DNA of 64,000 nucleotides from Ambrosia x helenae (GCA_030844895.1 JAUTDX010000519.1:53024-117023), one strand, 5' to 3'. Positions 34,172 to 46,207 are shown, counted from the first letter of the stretch. A program made the numbers and translations. Notes: a model not told the origin generated them from the sequence alone.

Positions 34172-35450
34172 AAACAACCAACCCTATTTAATTGAGCGTC
34201 TAGAGTTGGTAATCCATCCCTTGTGTTTGGTTTACTTACCGCTTTCACGTTCACATTCACTAAACATATGTAATAATTTAGTGAGTTATGAAGTGATTGG
34301 GTTTTTTCTTTTTAGTTTTTCTAATGCCATCTAACTAATTATATTAAACAGATAGCATTAATTAGTTTACATATATCTATCATTTGAAATGTCAATCCAA
34401 GCACGTGTCAAAATCGCATACAAACCAAAATTACTTTTAAAAGAACCTTTGTTTTCGTGAATATCAAAGAGTTAATCACACCGTTAGTCTTTGTGGTTTT
34501 GTGAAAATAACAACACTGGGTACTAATTGTTTTTTTGGTTGCAACATTGAGTTCTATGGTTTTATTTCTATAACAATGTTAGTATTAAGGCAAACGTTAG
34601 TTAAAAACTAACAATAAACCAGGGATAGTTTTGTCATAACACTAAAATATTTAATATCTATAATCCTCCAAGTTTTCTTTGCTTAACCTAAGCTATCTAA
34701 TATAGGGTTAGGATAAAAAAACACAATGAAAGAAAAATAGGAGGTCCTAGGAAGGATATCAAACGGATTCCGATTGACCTCATTCAAGGACATTGGAACC
34801 GTTTCATCAAATCCTACGATCTTAGTTTTTAGGTTTTCGCTTTTTTGGATTTTTAGCTTGTAGTTTTTAGAATTTACATTATATCATTGTGTCTTCTATG
34901 TAGCATCGTATCTTTTTCTTATTTTCATCATTATGTCCTTTTTACGATTCATTGTGTCTTTTTTCTTCAGCATTGTGTTATTTTTTTTTGCATTATGTAT
35001 ATTTTGTAGCTCATTGTGTCATATTTCGTGATCTATTGTGTTGTTTGTATCCTTCCAACATTTCTCATTTTTCTTACGTTGTGTAGAATAACTTTACTCA
35101 TATAATATTTACTATTCGATTTAAGTTTGTGAACCATATCTTTTCTTATCAATACTAAATATTAATTTAATTTATTTTATTTAATTCATTTAAACAATAC
35201 CTGATACTTGTTGGTACATCCAGTTTACTGATGATGATGACGACGAGGACGACGACGACAATGATGATGATGAAATGCCTATGTGGAGATAGATGATTGG
35301 CTTCCCCATGAAATGAGTTTCACATTTTCCTTACATGCTCGTGAGCCCACTCATGGCGCCATGGCGGGTTGCTCATGGCCACTCTCACAAAATGTCACCA
35401 TGTTTGCGCGAGTGCAAAATGATGTGACACGAGTCTCTCTCACGCTCGCT
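34172..35450. repeat. Segmental duplication, copy 1
   Basis: It runs from ccctatttaattgagcgtct to gagtctctctcacgctcgct. The same blocks recur in the same order from 35451 to 40856, interrupted by two transposons. Copy 1 alone has about 395 extra bases (34700-35097) rich in cattgtgtc, probably a separate insertion. Non-coding. Confidence 0.75.
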
Positions 35451-36034
35451 AAATAACCTACCCTATTTAATTGAGCGTCTAGGGTTGGTAATCCATCCCT
35501 TGTGTTTGGTTTACTTACATCCACATCACATATTTAATAGACAAGTGAGAGCGTGAAAATTGGCTAGTAGGTAGGAGGGTTTCCAATTTCACATTCACTA
35601 GACATATGTAATAATTTAGTGAGTTGTGAGAGGTGATTGGATTTTTTTTAGGTTTTCTAATGCCATCTAATTAATTATTTTAAACAGATAGCATTAATTA
35701 GTTTAAACATTTATCTATCATTGAGAAAGTATTACGTACAAAGTACACTAACGTAGAAAGCGTGAGAAGCCATAGTTTTTTGACACGTGTATCAAGTCTG
35801 TTATATCATAACAACTGCATTCAGGGGTACAATTGACATTTACTTCCATCAATTAATCACATTCAAATTTTTGATTTTCGAATCCCTGTTTTATCGTTCA
35901 TCATAATTCTTTTTTCGTAACTGATTTGCACGATCAATTCATTCCTTTCATTCCTTAATCAAAACTTTAATCAAAATCCGTCTCAATCATTCAAAGTTCT
36001 TCATCGAGATCACTAACAGTTTGTAGAGTTCATC

Positions 36035-36210
36035 ATGTTTGGTACGTACTCTGTTTTTTATAACTTTACTTAATTGTAATCGTAACTGTATTTTTGATTT
36101 TAATTGTTTTGATAGATTTAAACAACGAACCTGAAATACTAAACGAAGAAGAAGATGATACTGTGAATCCTTTTAATCTGAATTTTGAAGAGCAAGCTGC
36201 TGAAGAGTGA
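36035..36210 (+). CDS. Short two-exon ORF in the MULE (33 aa, possible FAR1/FRS-type 5' remnant)
   Basis: Exon 1 36035-36041 (ATGTTTG), donor GTACGT; exon 2 36116-36210 after gatag. The joined peptide is MFDLNNEPEILNEEEDDTVN plus 13 more residues, ending EQAAEE. An acidic start with DLNNEP resembles the N-termini of some FAR1-related MULE transposases, which is a weak inference. No DNA-binding or transposase domain remains. It may be only what an internal deletion left behind. Confidence 0.35.
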
Positions 36211-36535
36211 TTATACAGATATATTGAATGCGTTTTTAGGGTTATTGAATGCGTTTTTAGACATTTATTGAATGCTTTTTTTTTTGTTTTAATGCATGCG
36301 TTTTTAGGGTTATTGAATGCGTTTTAGACATATATTGAATGCGTTTTTAGTTTTATTGAATGCGTTTTAGACATTTATTGAATGCTTTTTTTTTTGTTTT
36401 AATGCATGCGTTTTTAGGGTTATTGAATGCGTTTTAGACATATATTGAATGCGTTTTTAGTTTTATTGAATGCGTTTTAGACATTTATTGAATGCTTTTT
36501 TTTTGTTTTAATGCATGCGTTTTTAATTTTTTTTT
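36195..36535. repeat. Minisatellite of TATTGAATGCGTTTT units
   Basis: About 13 copies of tattgaatgcgttttta-like units with acat or ggt spacers, organised as a higher-order period of about 120 bp. Lies just after the small ORF in the MULE. Confidence 0.85.
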
Positions 36536-38348
36536 ACAGTAATCTTAGACAATGCCTGTCATGGCACAACTTGCTTCTTCTTTCTCCTACCTCACCTGTT
36601 TTAGGGTTTTCAAACCAACTATTAGCAACCATTTAACCTAATTACATACGATCAACAATAAAGGGGAAACATAACCAATTCCTTACTTGTTTTACGTTTC
36701 TGAACCATGATTATCCTCGTGTAGCTTCTGTTTTCTTCGATTTAGGGTTTTATTTCGTAGTCTCCACGTTTTTTTCGTATGCTCTGTTTTAATTTTGGGA
36801 GAGAATTGTGTGTTTCTAAATTTTAACCGTCGACAATTAAAAAAGATACTCCGGCGGTTTTATGAAAAAAATTCAAATTGTTAATTTTGTGATTTGCCTC
36901 TTTTACCCTCAGCCATTAATGAAAGACGTGGTTAATTAATGTCCGAGGTTGTTGGAAAAAAACGCACTGGATCAAAAATGGAGGGCCAGGATTACTTCTC
37001 ACGCTTTCTACGTTAAGCATACTTTGTACAATAGCCTCTCTCATCTATCATTTGCAATGTCAATCCAAGCACGTGTCAAAATCGTAAAATTACTTTTTAA
37101 AAGAAACTCCGTTTTTGTGAATATTTATGTCAAAGTGTTCAGCAAAAAGAATAAGTAAAAGAGTTAATTACACCGTTAGTCCTTGTAGTTTTGTCAAAAT
37201 AACAACATTGAGTTATTGAGTTCTATCTTTTTAGTTCTATCTTTTTAGTTCTATCTTTTGGTTTTGTCAAAAGAGTTAATTACACCGTTAGTCCTTGTGG
37301 GTACTATCTTTTTTTTGTTGCAACATTGAGTTCTATGGTTTTATTTCTATAACAATGTTTTAAGGTAAACCTTAGCTAAAAACTAACAATAAAACGGCGG
37401 TAGTTTTGTCATAACACTAACCTATTTAATATATATAATCCTCCAACTTTTCTTTGCTTAACCTAAGCTATATAACATATTTACTACTCGAATTTGAGTT
37501 TGTGAACCGTATCTTTTTCCTATCAACATTAAATATTAATTTACTTTATTTAATTCATTTAAACAATACGTAATGCTTATGGTTACATCCAGTTTACTTA
37601 TTATGATGATGACAACCAGGGCCGGCTCAACCGTTTCGAAGGCCTAAAGCGAACAAAAATTTGAGGCCCTTACATCATTTCCAAAGGTCATATGTTAAAT
37701 AAATTTTTTTAAGATGTGGTAACTCACAAAATACTTCCATTTAATAAATTATTTAATAAACTACGAATACGAAGGTTGTTGTTTGATGAAATCGAAGATG
37801 GAGGATTTCACCATTAATAACTAGAGCTAAAGTGTGGCTATGTGCAAAGTCGGATATTAAAAATGAAAACAAGGCTAGTATCAAGGCTTTTAGTGGCTTT
37901 TACTTAAAAAAACAACAATAAGACGTGTGCTAGGAGTTTTTTGGGGCAACAATAAAAAGAAAGAACCTTAAAAAACAAATAAGAAAAATAAAGCGAAACT
38001 AAAACAAAAGGATAGGCGAGTAAAACACTCCTGGAGGATTATATACATATTTAAGCATAAAATTTAAGGGTATTATAGGAATAGTTGTGTCAATTAAGAC
38101 ACTTAGGAGGGTAATGTAGACATTTTACTCATCTCCTCCTTTACACTATCCAACCACTTTTACAATACTACCCTCATTTACCATCCATGCCCTCACAATG
38201 ATCCTTGGCCTTCTTGAAACCTACAAATGCAATTAAAGGTTTTTCAATGAATGATTCATTAATGAAAAGTTATTGTTGGAATTTGATTATAACAGTGAGG
38301 TGTACATAGGTTGTCTTCCTTATGCAATGATTTGATGAAATTTTCAGA

Positions 38349-39736
38349 CAACGTAATTGGTAAAGGAGGGAATATTATTTCCCTTTTTGGGTTTTGTTAG
38401 ATATTGAGATTATTACAGCTTTACATCATGAGAATATTATATCCCTTTTTGGGTTTTGTTTTGAAGATAACAAACTCCTTTTGGTTTATGATCTTCTGTC
38501 AAGAGGAAGTCTAGAGGATAATTTGCACGGTATGCTCATTTTGTGTGTTATTCTCATGATAATTTTTCATTTCGTGTTGTTTTTTTTTTTTCTCATGGTA
38601 TTTTGGTTTATTTAGGGGACAGGAAAGGTACCGAGTTCGGATGGAGTGAACGATATAAAGTTGCTACAGGTGTAGCTGAATCACTCGTTTATCTTCACAA
38701 AGTGTGATAAGCCTATGATCCACATGGATGTTAAATCATCAAACATCTTGTCATCTGATGATTTTGAGACGCAGGTGACCTGTCTTTGTTATTTACTACA
38801 TTAATAGGGTGTTTTGTGTTATTGATTCACACTCCTAACTTTGTCATGGATTTAAAGTTGATTTGTTGTTATTGCTTATTTCAGCTCTCTGGTTTCGGTC
38901 TTGCTAAATGGGCTACACCAACTGGACTGCAAAAAAACCTCTGCTAATGTTGCTGGCACATTCGGGTTTGCATCTTCAATTGCAACTTTCAATTTTTGTG
39001 TTAAAACTTTCTATGAAGTCACTCTATTTTTATCGCTAGAATCTAGATCATATGAAAATGAAAGTGCTTAATCAGTTCATGAACTTATAAAATGCAGTTA
39101 TTTGGATCCCGAGTACTTTACAAACAGAAAAGATACGGAGAAAATAGATGTCTACACATTTGGTGTTGTGCTTCTTGAGCTTCTTACTAGAAGGAAACCG
39201 ACAAGCAATGGACATCCAAAGGGTGAAGACTGAAGAGAGTTTGGTTTGACTGTGTGTTGTGGACACGCGAGCGAGCCAATGCGAGTCACCAACGTGACTC
39301 TCAGGTAACCCAGTCACGCCAGGCTGTTGTGGCTAAGGGTGAGCACCGGCGTGACCACAACCTACAAATCCAACACAAATTCCTTTATTCGCGTTGTGAG
39401 CCGCGGTGAGCCTGCTCGCGTTGGTTCGCTCGCGTCAGGTTAGCGTGAGGCTGTTGTGGCTGGGGTTGAGCGTGGGGCTGTTGTGGCTGCTCGCGCCTGG
39501 TGGCTCGTGTGTCCACAACTCACAGTCTTATGTCGGTATGTAACTCATTTTTTTTTTGCTAAAAGAGAAATTTATTCATGTTTAGGCAAAGCCAATTCTA
39601 AGTAGTGGGAAATTCGCACGATTGTTGGACCCCATTTTGGGCGTTAACTATGATATTGACCGAATGGAATGCATGGCTCTTGCTGCTATGCTTTGTATCA
39701 GCCGTGTACCTAGGGCTCGACCCCAAATCACCACCG
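38349..39736 (+). pseudogene. Captured receptor-like cytoplasmic kinase, dead copy
   Basis: Five exon pieces. 38349-38530 has NVIGKGG, then LDIEIITALHHENIISLFGF and LVYDLLSRGSLEDNLHG. 38618-38775 has FGWSERYKVATGVAESLVYL, a one-base shift, then MIHMDVKSSNIL. 38884-38965 has LSGFGLAKWATPT, then a frameshift. 39099-39230 has [20 protein letters not shown] and [18 protein letters not shown]. 39587-39736 has AKPILSSGKFARLLDPILGV and RVPRARPQITT. Order and motifs match plant kinases of the USP/STUNTED-like group. HRD has become HMD and DFG has become GFG, so catalysis would fail even without the frameshifts. A 25-nt phrase coding SLFGF is duplicated at 38376 and 38437. Confidence 0.88.
39248..39527. 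mobile_element. GC-rich MITE inside the kinase fragment, 280 bp
   Basis: Inverted ends gactgtgtgttgtggacacg... and ...gtgtccacaactcacagtc match over 25 bp with two mismatches. The interior repeats ggctgttgtggct and gctcgcg. It splits the exon just after the HPKGED codons. No clear target duplication. Confidence 0.7.
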
Positions 39737-41734
39737 TGAGTCTTGTTCTACGCAATTTTATGTTCTAAAGTTGGTAAACGGGACACAATATAGATTGGGA
39801 CCGTAAGCAAATTTAACCATCGCCAAATATGATATAAATAGGACCCATAAATGAAGACGATCAAGGGACTGAAGCAAATGAGGCAAATGGCAACTATTAC
39901 CCATGTCAAATTTAGGTAGATTTGATTAATCACATCTTAAAACTATAATCATACTTAATGAGAACACTAAGAAATAAAAAGTCTTAATGAGAGTGCAAAT
40001 GAGCTTACTTGGTAATATCTGAAATTGTTTTGCTGCATCAATCAACGGTTGAAGCGCCCCTAAAACACCGGATGGAATCAAGTAATTTTCTTTAAGTAAA
40101 AAGGGTAATGGGTCAATGGGTTGATCGCATCATAAAGCGTATATAGTCTATTTTTTTAACTCTATGTTACATTCGACTCTATTAAAAATCTATCTTATAG
40201 AGACTTGTTTATGTATAGTATAGTTTTGTAAATGTTGAAATATCACATGATTATTAGAAAACGCATCCAAATAACATGTAACTTTACAAACTTGGGGCAC
40301 TCAAGGACTAATGCACACCCATGTCATGATAACAAATCATCCACAAACGCGATACACACACTACAAACCCCAACAACAACTATGATGCAACAAAATAAAT
40401 GCACCCGTAGCAACGCGCGGGCATCCTTACTAGTATTAAAAACAAAAAAAATCGCCTCTAAGATGTTTCGAACCTTTTACATGATATTAACAAACAAAAG
40501 AGTTTCCCAGTGCAACAATAAATTGTTTCCATATGAAATTTCCAATAACATATATCTATACGTATATAACAATTATGTTTCCAAATGGGGGCCCAATTTA
40601 AGTGGGGGCCCAAAGCCCTAGCTTTAGTAAAATTACCTTTGGGCCGGCCCTGATGACAACGACGGCGATGAATAAGTAGAAATGCTTATGTGGAGATAGA
40701 TGATTGGCTTCCCCATTTCATTTGAGTTCCACATTTTCCTTACATGCTCGTGAGTCCATTCATGACAGGTTGCTCATGGCCGCTCTCACAAAATGTCGTC
40801 ATGATGTCTGCATGAATGTAAGTTGATGTGGCACGAGTCTCTCTGACGCTCGCTCATGAAACATTACACACCTCTAAGAATCTAGTATTTTAAATGATAG
40901 AAATATGCTAGAAATAGTTTTGAGAGTAAATTAGTTTATTATAAAAGATTTAATTTGAAAAAGAAAGATCATTAAAAGAAAACATACACGATCACTCACG
41001 TTTTCTTTCTTTTTCGGGTGATATATGTAAAAGGGAAGGCGTTTGGCTTCGGCTGATCGGCAACGAATCTCGACTTTCACCCGCCTAATCGGTTACTCTT
41101 CTACCACTCTTTCTCTCTCTCTCTCTCTCTTAAAAAAATGTTTAGGCATCTTTAAGCTAGTTTGGGATTAAAATGACGTGACGCAATAGGCCTAAGGTGC
41201 ACCTCCCTCCCTAATCATTTTACTTTCTAAATAAATGAAAACCGAAAGAATTCCCACCAAAGTCTCAAATGGAGTCATGAACTATAAAGAGTAACAATAA
41301 TGTAGATGATGCCCATTTAATATAGGCCCAGAAGTCATGAACTATATAAACTATTAAGTAGATTAATAATTTAGAAGAGGCCCAAATTGAATGCTGATCC
41401 ATGACCCGTCCATTATCAACCAAACAGTTTTCATTATAGAAAATAACCAAATTTCAATATTGTTAGAAAATAGCCAATCAACCTAACAAACACAAATTGA
41501 AGATATATATATATATATATATATATTTCTAAATTAGACACTAATCATTTTACCATACTATACTTTTTTTTGTACTGGAATTTTAAACTTTTAAATTAAA
41601 ATAACCAAGTTACATCTGAATAATGTAGTCGGATACTAAACCAAGTTCAGTCCACTTGAGAGATAGATTCCCACCACCCGACGCAGCCCGATCCGACCCA
41701 ACAGATTTCATTAGCCTTACAATACTTGAAAAGC

Positions 41735-42604
41735 TAAGGGTCTGTTTGGTATGGGGTAATGGAATGGATCAGGGAATGGAATAGACGAGATAATGGAATG
41801 GACAAGGTAATGGAATGGATCATTACCATTCCATGTCTTGTTTGGTTGCCATGTGGGAATGAAACAAAACATTACTTTGTATTGTTGGATAGGCAGGAAA
41901 AGGCGTAGGAATAAAATCGGTGGTGAGTGGCAGTGGTGGGTGGTGGTTAGTGGCGGTAATAGTGGGTGGTGATATGTGGTGGTAGCGACAGTGGTGGGTG
42001 GTGGCGGCGGCGGTGGGTGGTGACAGCGGTAGTGAGTGGTAGTGGCATCGGTGCTAGGCGACGATGTTGGTGGTGGAAGACGGTGGTGGGTGGTGGCGGT
42101 GGCGGCGGTGATGGTAGGTGGTGACGATGGTGGTGGGTGGTGACGATGGTGGTGGGTGGTGACGATGGTGGTGGTGACGGTGGTGGTGGTGGCGGTGGTG
42201 GTGGGTGATGGTGGTGGCGGTGGTGGTGGGTGGTGACTATGGTGGTGGGTGATGGTGGTGGTAGTGGGTGGTGACGATGGTGGTGGGTGGTGGTGGTGGT
42301 GGGTGGTGACTATGGTGGTGGGTGGTGGTGGTGGGTGGTGGTGATGGTGGTTGGTGGTGGTGGTGGGTGGTGACTATGGTGGTGGTGGTGATGGGTGGTG
42401 GCTTATGATTTTGTTAATGAAGGGTGAATGAGGGATGGAATGAAAAAAAAACATGGGGGGTGGATGGAATGGATTTGAGGGAATGGAATGCCTTTTGGAA
42501 TGAGTGATTCCATTCCTATGACCAACCAAACACACTATTTTTCATTCCCTCGTAATCGTTCATTCCATTCCTTCTTTCATTCCATCATACCAAACGCTAC
42601 CTAA
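41735..42604. mobile_element. PIF/Harbinger-type MITE, 864 bp, with an internal GGT microsatellite
   Basis: TAA duplications at 41735-41737 and 42602-42604. The ends are gggtctgtttggtatg and cataccaaacgctacc. Subterminal ggaatgg/ccattcc blocks are mirrored at both sides. 41920-42400 is an expanded ggtggtgg/gatggtggt array. Confidence 0.82.
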
Positions 42605-42668
42605 GTAGTAGCCATTGTGTTTGATCAAGATCTTGAAACGCTTACCCCGCGAGCAACCCAACTCAACT

Positions 42669-43087
42669 TAAGAGGGTGTTTGGGATTGAGTTTGGAAATG
42701 CAAAAGTGTTTTTGGTCAAAAGTGCTTATTGACTTATAACTTTTTGAAAATGACTTTTAAAAAAAGTGTTTGGATTAGCTTTTGAGATGAGAAACGTCAA
42801 AAAGTCAATAAATTGTTATTTTCTTAAGTGTTTCGCTTAACTTATTGCGAATACTGGTTGTATGAGTGGTAAATTTGTAATTTTTTTCCAAAAGCCAAAA
42901 GCCAAAAGCTAAAAGCCAGGATTTTTAACTTTTCAAAAACAGCTTTTTCACCCTTAAAAACCAAAAGCCAAAAGTCAAAACAGAAAGTGTTTTTAGGTTA
43001 CACAAACAGCTTATTGACTTATTGGTTTTTTCAAAAAGCCAATAAGTCAATAAGCACTTTTGAAACTCAATCCCAAACACCCTCTAA
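42669..43087. mobile_element. PIF/Harbinger-type MITE, 413 bp (GAGGGTGTTTGGG family)
   Basis: TAA duplications at 42669-42671 and 43085-43087. The ends are gagggtgtttgggattgag and ctcaatcccaaacaccctc. The duplicated locus at 44247-44256 (aactcaactcaaatcg) is the empty site. A sister copy sits at 58455-58861. Confidence 0.92.
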
Positions 43088-43240
43088 ATCGTAAATCCCC
43101 CATCCTTCATTCACTCCTCCCTACACATTCCTCTTGTTTTTACAATCACAACCACCACAAATTAAAAGCATCATCTTCTTCATCAATTAAAGGGCAACAA
43201 CACAAATTGCATACATGTGGTTGGGGGAAATGTGTCTCGT

Positions 43241-44381
43241 AGACAGGAAGGGTTTCAATTTTCATACTCACTAAAATATGTAATAATTTAGTGAGGTGAG
43301 TGAACTTTTATTTAATACATTTATCTCATTATTTTAAGTAGAGCTAATTACACAGTTGATCTTAGTGGTTTCTAGAAAGAAACAAGGTAGGGTACTAAGA
43401 GTTTAAAAGATGTCATGATATAGATAATTAAAATTCTTTAGAATATATAACTTTTCACACAACGTAGATAAAAAAAATAAGCCATGAGTTTGGTTCGGTT
43501 TATACAATGAAACGTTGATAAAAAATTAAAAATATACGATCACTCACTTTTTCTTTCTTTTGCTCCGTTGCTATATATAATCATATAAAAACTAGAGGAG
43601 AATTCCCACCAAAGTTTCGAATGAACTATGAAGCAATATCATTAAACTTTGAATGTCGATCCGTGATCACTCCACTATCAACCAAATAGTTCTCCTTATA
43701 GAAAAAAATCGACAAAATCAAAAAATAATAACTAAATTTCAGTATCGTTAAAAAACAAGTCCTATATTTTCTAACAAACACATATTCACACAACTATTAA
43801 TTTTACGATACTACACCAAATATTGGTAACTTCTCAACAAAATTTCTTTTTAGAATTCTGTAGCCCTTCACGTGCAAACGAGACTGAACCAAGTTCAGTC
43901 CACTTGAGAGATAGATTCCCACCACCCGACCCGACCCAACCCGGCCCAACCCAACAAATTCCATTGGCTTTAAGATACAAGAAAAGCTAATAAATCTACC
44001 GAACCGTAGACCTTTTATGAAACAATTAACGACATTACTATTACTATTGCTATTCATTACAAATACTATTCAAAAATAACAAAGGATCATATTTGAAATC
44101 AACAAATTGTACGAAAACAGCCAGCCATCATCTATATGATTAATGGTTAAGAAAAAGCTCTTATCAACCATGTCATTATGTTAATCGGTAGAAGCAATAG
44201 CCATTCTGTTTGATCAACATCTCGAAACGCTTACCACACGAGCAACTCAACTCAAATCGCAAATCCCCATCCTTCATTCGCTCCACCCCGACACACTCCT
44301 CTTGTTCCTACATTCACATTCCCAATTAATAACCTCATCTCCTTCATCAATTAAAAGTGTAACAACACAAATATTGCATAC
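43241..44381. other. Intron or 3' flank of the 44-45 kb gene, made of the duplication's second copy
   Basis: No further exon of the minus-strand gene was recognised here. 43250-43310 repeats a tgtaataatttagtgag block also found at 34270 and 35610. Confidence 0.4.
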
Positions 44382-44496
44382 CTTTGGTTGTGGCATTTCC
44401 TCTTCAACATGTTCTTGTTCACGCATTATTTCCCAACACCTCTCTTCTATCTCCCTAACCATATCTTCCACTTTTTTCAACACAACCTGTTCACAA

Positions 44497-44554
<58 letters not shown>

Positions 44555-44659
44555 GTAATAATTTTTTTTTAATCTAAAGTTAAATTTTGATTAACACATA
44601 ATCACAAAATATTACATCAAGATAGCGGGCAGGCGGGCAACAAGCTGCGCCACCACCCC

Positions 44660-44732
<73 letters not shown>

Positions 44733-45327
44733 TAACAATACTAATAGCAATATCTCGTCCCAAAGAATCACAGTTATGTTTTCAGTAGGATTAGATTTGT
44801 CATTCAAAGAGGGCGTCGGTGCAACTTATTGCCAGTCTACCTGCCATTCCATTGTAATTTCTTTGATTTCGTAAAGAATGCTATATCTTTTCTTTAATCA
44901 TAATTAACTATTAGTTTAATTACAAGATACCAACCTCAGATTTGGGACTCTTTTTTCTTGTGGAAGATTGTGGGGACGACGAAACTCGAGGGGTTTTCAG
45001 CGGTTGTTGATACTCACTAGTGTCAGAGAGTGTCCGGCGAATCGGGTTCTTGGTTCGGGTTTTCTCGGGTGTGATGGAATCAGAAAGGGTCCGGCGAAGT
45101 GGGTTGGTTGTTGGGATCTTGGGGGGTGTAGTGGTGGTGATGGTGGTTTGATTGGCAGATGAATCAGCGTCTGATAACGTTCGAATAAGCGGGCTGGTGG
45201 TGGTGGTGGCGGCGGTGGCAAGGAAAGAAGAGGGAGGAATGTTCAATAATGCGCGGCCGAGTGCGGCGGCGAGGCGTGATTCAGGGGTGGAATTGGTTTC
45301 TGTTGAGTTAATTGTGGTGGGTGACAT
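44382..45327 (-). CDS. Unrecognised plant protein, first two exons (at least 166 aa)
   Basis: Exon 1 45327-44935 (131 codons) and exon 2 44486-44382 (35 codons) both have GT-AG borders and join in phase. Any later exon was not found, so the 3' end is open. Exon 1 is Ser/Thr/Pro-rich and contains three copies of an (I/L)RRTLSD-like motif (SPLIRTLSDA, NPLRRTLSDS, NPIRRTLSDT). These look like basophilic kinase or 14-3-3-type target sites, which is an inference. Exon 2 is a charged helix (VEDMVREIEERCWEIMREQE), probably coiled coil. The start is the ATG before SPTTINSTE; other frames here are composition effects. The intron between the exons carries two long (AAT)n tracts. The region downstream of exon 2 was duplicated. 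Confidence 0.6.
44500..44735. repeat. Two AAT microsatellites flanking a short dispersed repeat
   Basis: (AAT)n at about 44500-44553 and 44660-44732. Between them 44612-44660 matches, inverted, the gcttgttgcccgctatcttg block at 4870. All inside the intron of the unknown gene; likely highly length-variable. Confidence 0.9.
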
Positions 45328-46207
45328 TGGGGATGGGTGTGGGTGGTGGATAATGACGGTTTGTGGTGGTGGTGGTGTTCGGTGGTGGTGGTAGTGGTGG
45401 TGGTGTTGGGTGGATGAGTGTTTTGATTATCGCTGCTCATTTTAAAATTCGGTTAAGTGTTTGTGGGTGGGTAACGAACTTTTGTTATATAATAATAAAT
45501 TGAGTTTACAGTTACGTCCTCAACTTATTAGATATTAACGAGTTTGGTCCTTGTAATTTTTTCTTAAAAAAATATGAGTGACCCCTTTAGTTCATGGAAC
45601 TCATTCTGTGTATGATTTGCTTACATCCCGCCTTCTGCAGACCTTATCAACATTAACTGTTATGTAATGTAAACGGATCAGGTACCTATTTATATCTTGG
45701 AGTGAGTTCTAAAATTATCTGGAAATGTGTTGTATATAGTTGAATGCAATCTCCTCGCTCGATCAATTAAACAATCCATCGTAACATGTATTTGGTATTT
45801 GCTGATTATGGTACGGACGACTTCAAGTCTTGATGAACTACAAACATTTGATATCATGTTAAATTGATAGACACTTCTTTTCATTTACAAAATCACAGTC
45901 ACAGTCATGAAGATCTCATACAATCATATTTATTCCAAACACACATTTGGCACATTATCATTTGATATAAATTAATTTCATTACACCATAATCAAGCATA
46001 ATTAGTATAAGGTATATATGAATATTAGTTCAAGAACTTCATAGAGCATACAAGCCTTACGTATTAAAGTACTTGATAACCAAAAAAAAAGGACATTTAC
46101 TTATTATCACAACCTTGCTATCATACATACTCGAAACATTTTCGTCACACGAATAATTCATATCATACTTCTTCCATAATTCAACCAAGTGCGCGCAGCA
46201 TTGTCCT
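45328..46207. other. Promoter of the unknown gene and 3' flank of LAZY1
   Basis: 45330-45430 is ccaccacca/ggtggt-rich leader sequence of the minus-strand gene. 45480-46207 is AT-rich and should contain the LAZY1 3' UTR at its right end. No other gene. Confidence 0.4.

Larger units (their letters stand above)
35713..37052. mobile_element. Mutator-like (MULE) non-autonomous element, 1320 bp
   Basis: Flanking duplication atctatcatt at 35713-35722 and 37043-37052. Long inverted ends of about 47 bp share acgtagaaagcgtgagaag and tacaaagta. The related locus at 34370-34384 shows the uninterrupted target. Inside are a small spliced ORF (36035-36210) and a minisatellite. A 9-10 bp duplication with long TIRs fits MULEs. 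Confidence 0.8.
38029..40433 (+). mobile_element. Helitron carrying a receptor-like kinase fragment
   Basis: The 3' end is well defined: cccgtagcaacgcgcggg (hairpin), CATCCTTA and CTAG at 40430-40433, followed by T. The 5' end is uncertain; TC at 38029 is a candidate but is preceded by C rather than A. The kinase exons lie in the element's sense orientation. Confidence 0.6.
37609..40660. mobile_element. hAT-type element (3036 bp) containing a nested Helitron
   Basis: Target duplication ATGACAAC at 37609-37616 and 40653-40660. The ends are cagggccggctc and gggccggccctg. The outer parts (37617 to about 38028, 40434-40652) are MITE-like and rich in ggcc/gggccc. The middle is a Helitron bearing a kinase fragment. 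Confidence 0.85.
35451..40856. repeat. Segmental duplication, copy 2, broken by two transposons
   Basis: Copy 2 is 35451-35722, 37043-37616 and 40653-40856. It starts ccctatttaattgagcgtct and ends gagtctctctgacgctcgct. Removing the insertions (1320 and 3036 bp) restores about 1.05 kb collinear with copy 1, which gives the empty sites. Confidence 0.75.
40857..43240. repeat. Second segmental duplication, copy 1 (copy 2 about 43515-44400)
   Basis: Blocks recur in order. acgatcactcac...ttttctttcttt is at 40988 and 43535; aattcccaccaaagt at 41250 and 43602; ccacttgagagatagattcc at 41651 and 43899; and catccttcattc through ttgcatac at 43100-43215 and 44270-44381. The right end of each copy lies in or at exon 2 of the minus-strand gene ending at 44382. 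Copy 1 holds two PIF MITEs absent from copy 2. Short runs of CT and AT lie at 41117-41140 and 41502-41526. Confidence 0.7.

Noticed and set aside
44274..44483. ATG-started 69-residue minus-strand frame
   Set aside because: Its useful part is exon 2 of the 45-kb gene. Sequence beyond the GTATGC donor at 44381 is intron.
44968..45440. Several overlapping frames on both strands near 45 kb
   Set aside because: They are shadows of the Thr/Ser/Pro-rich exon and its ccaccacca leader. Only the frame starting at 45327 ends at a splice donor that joins in phase to exon 2.
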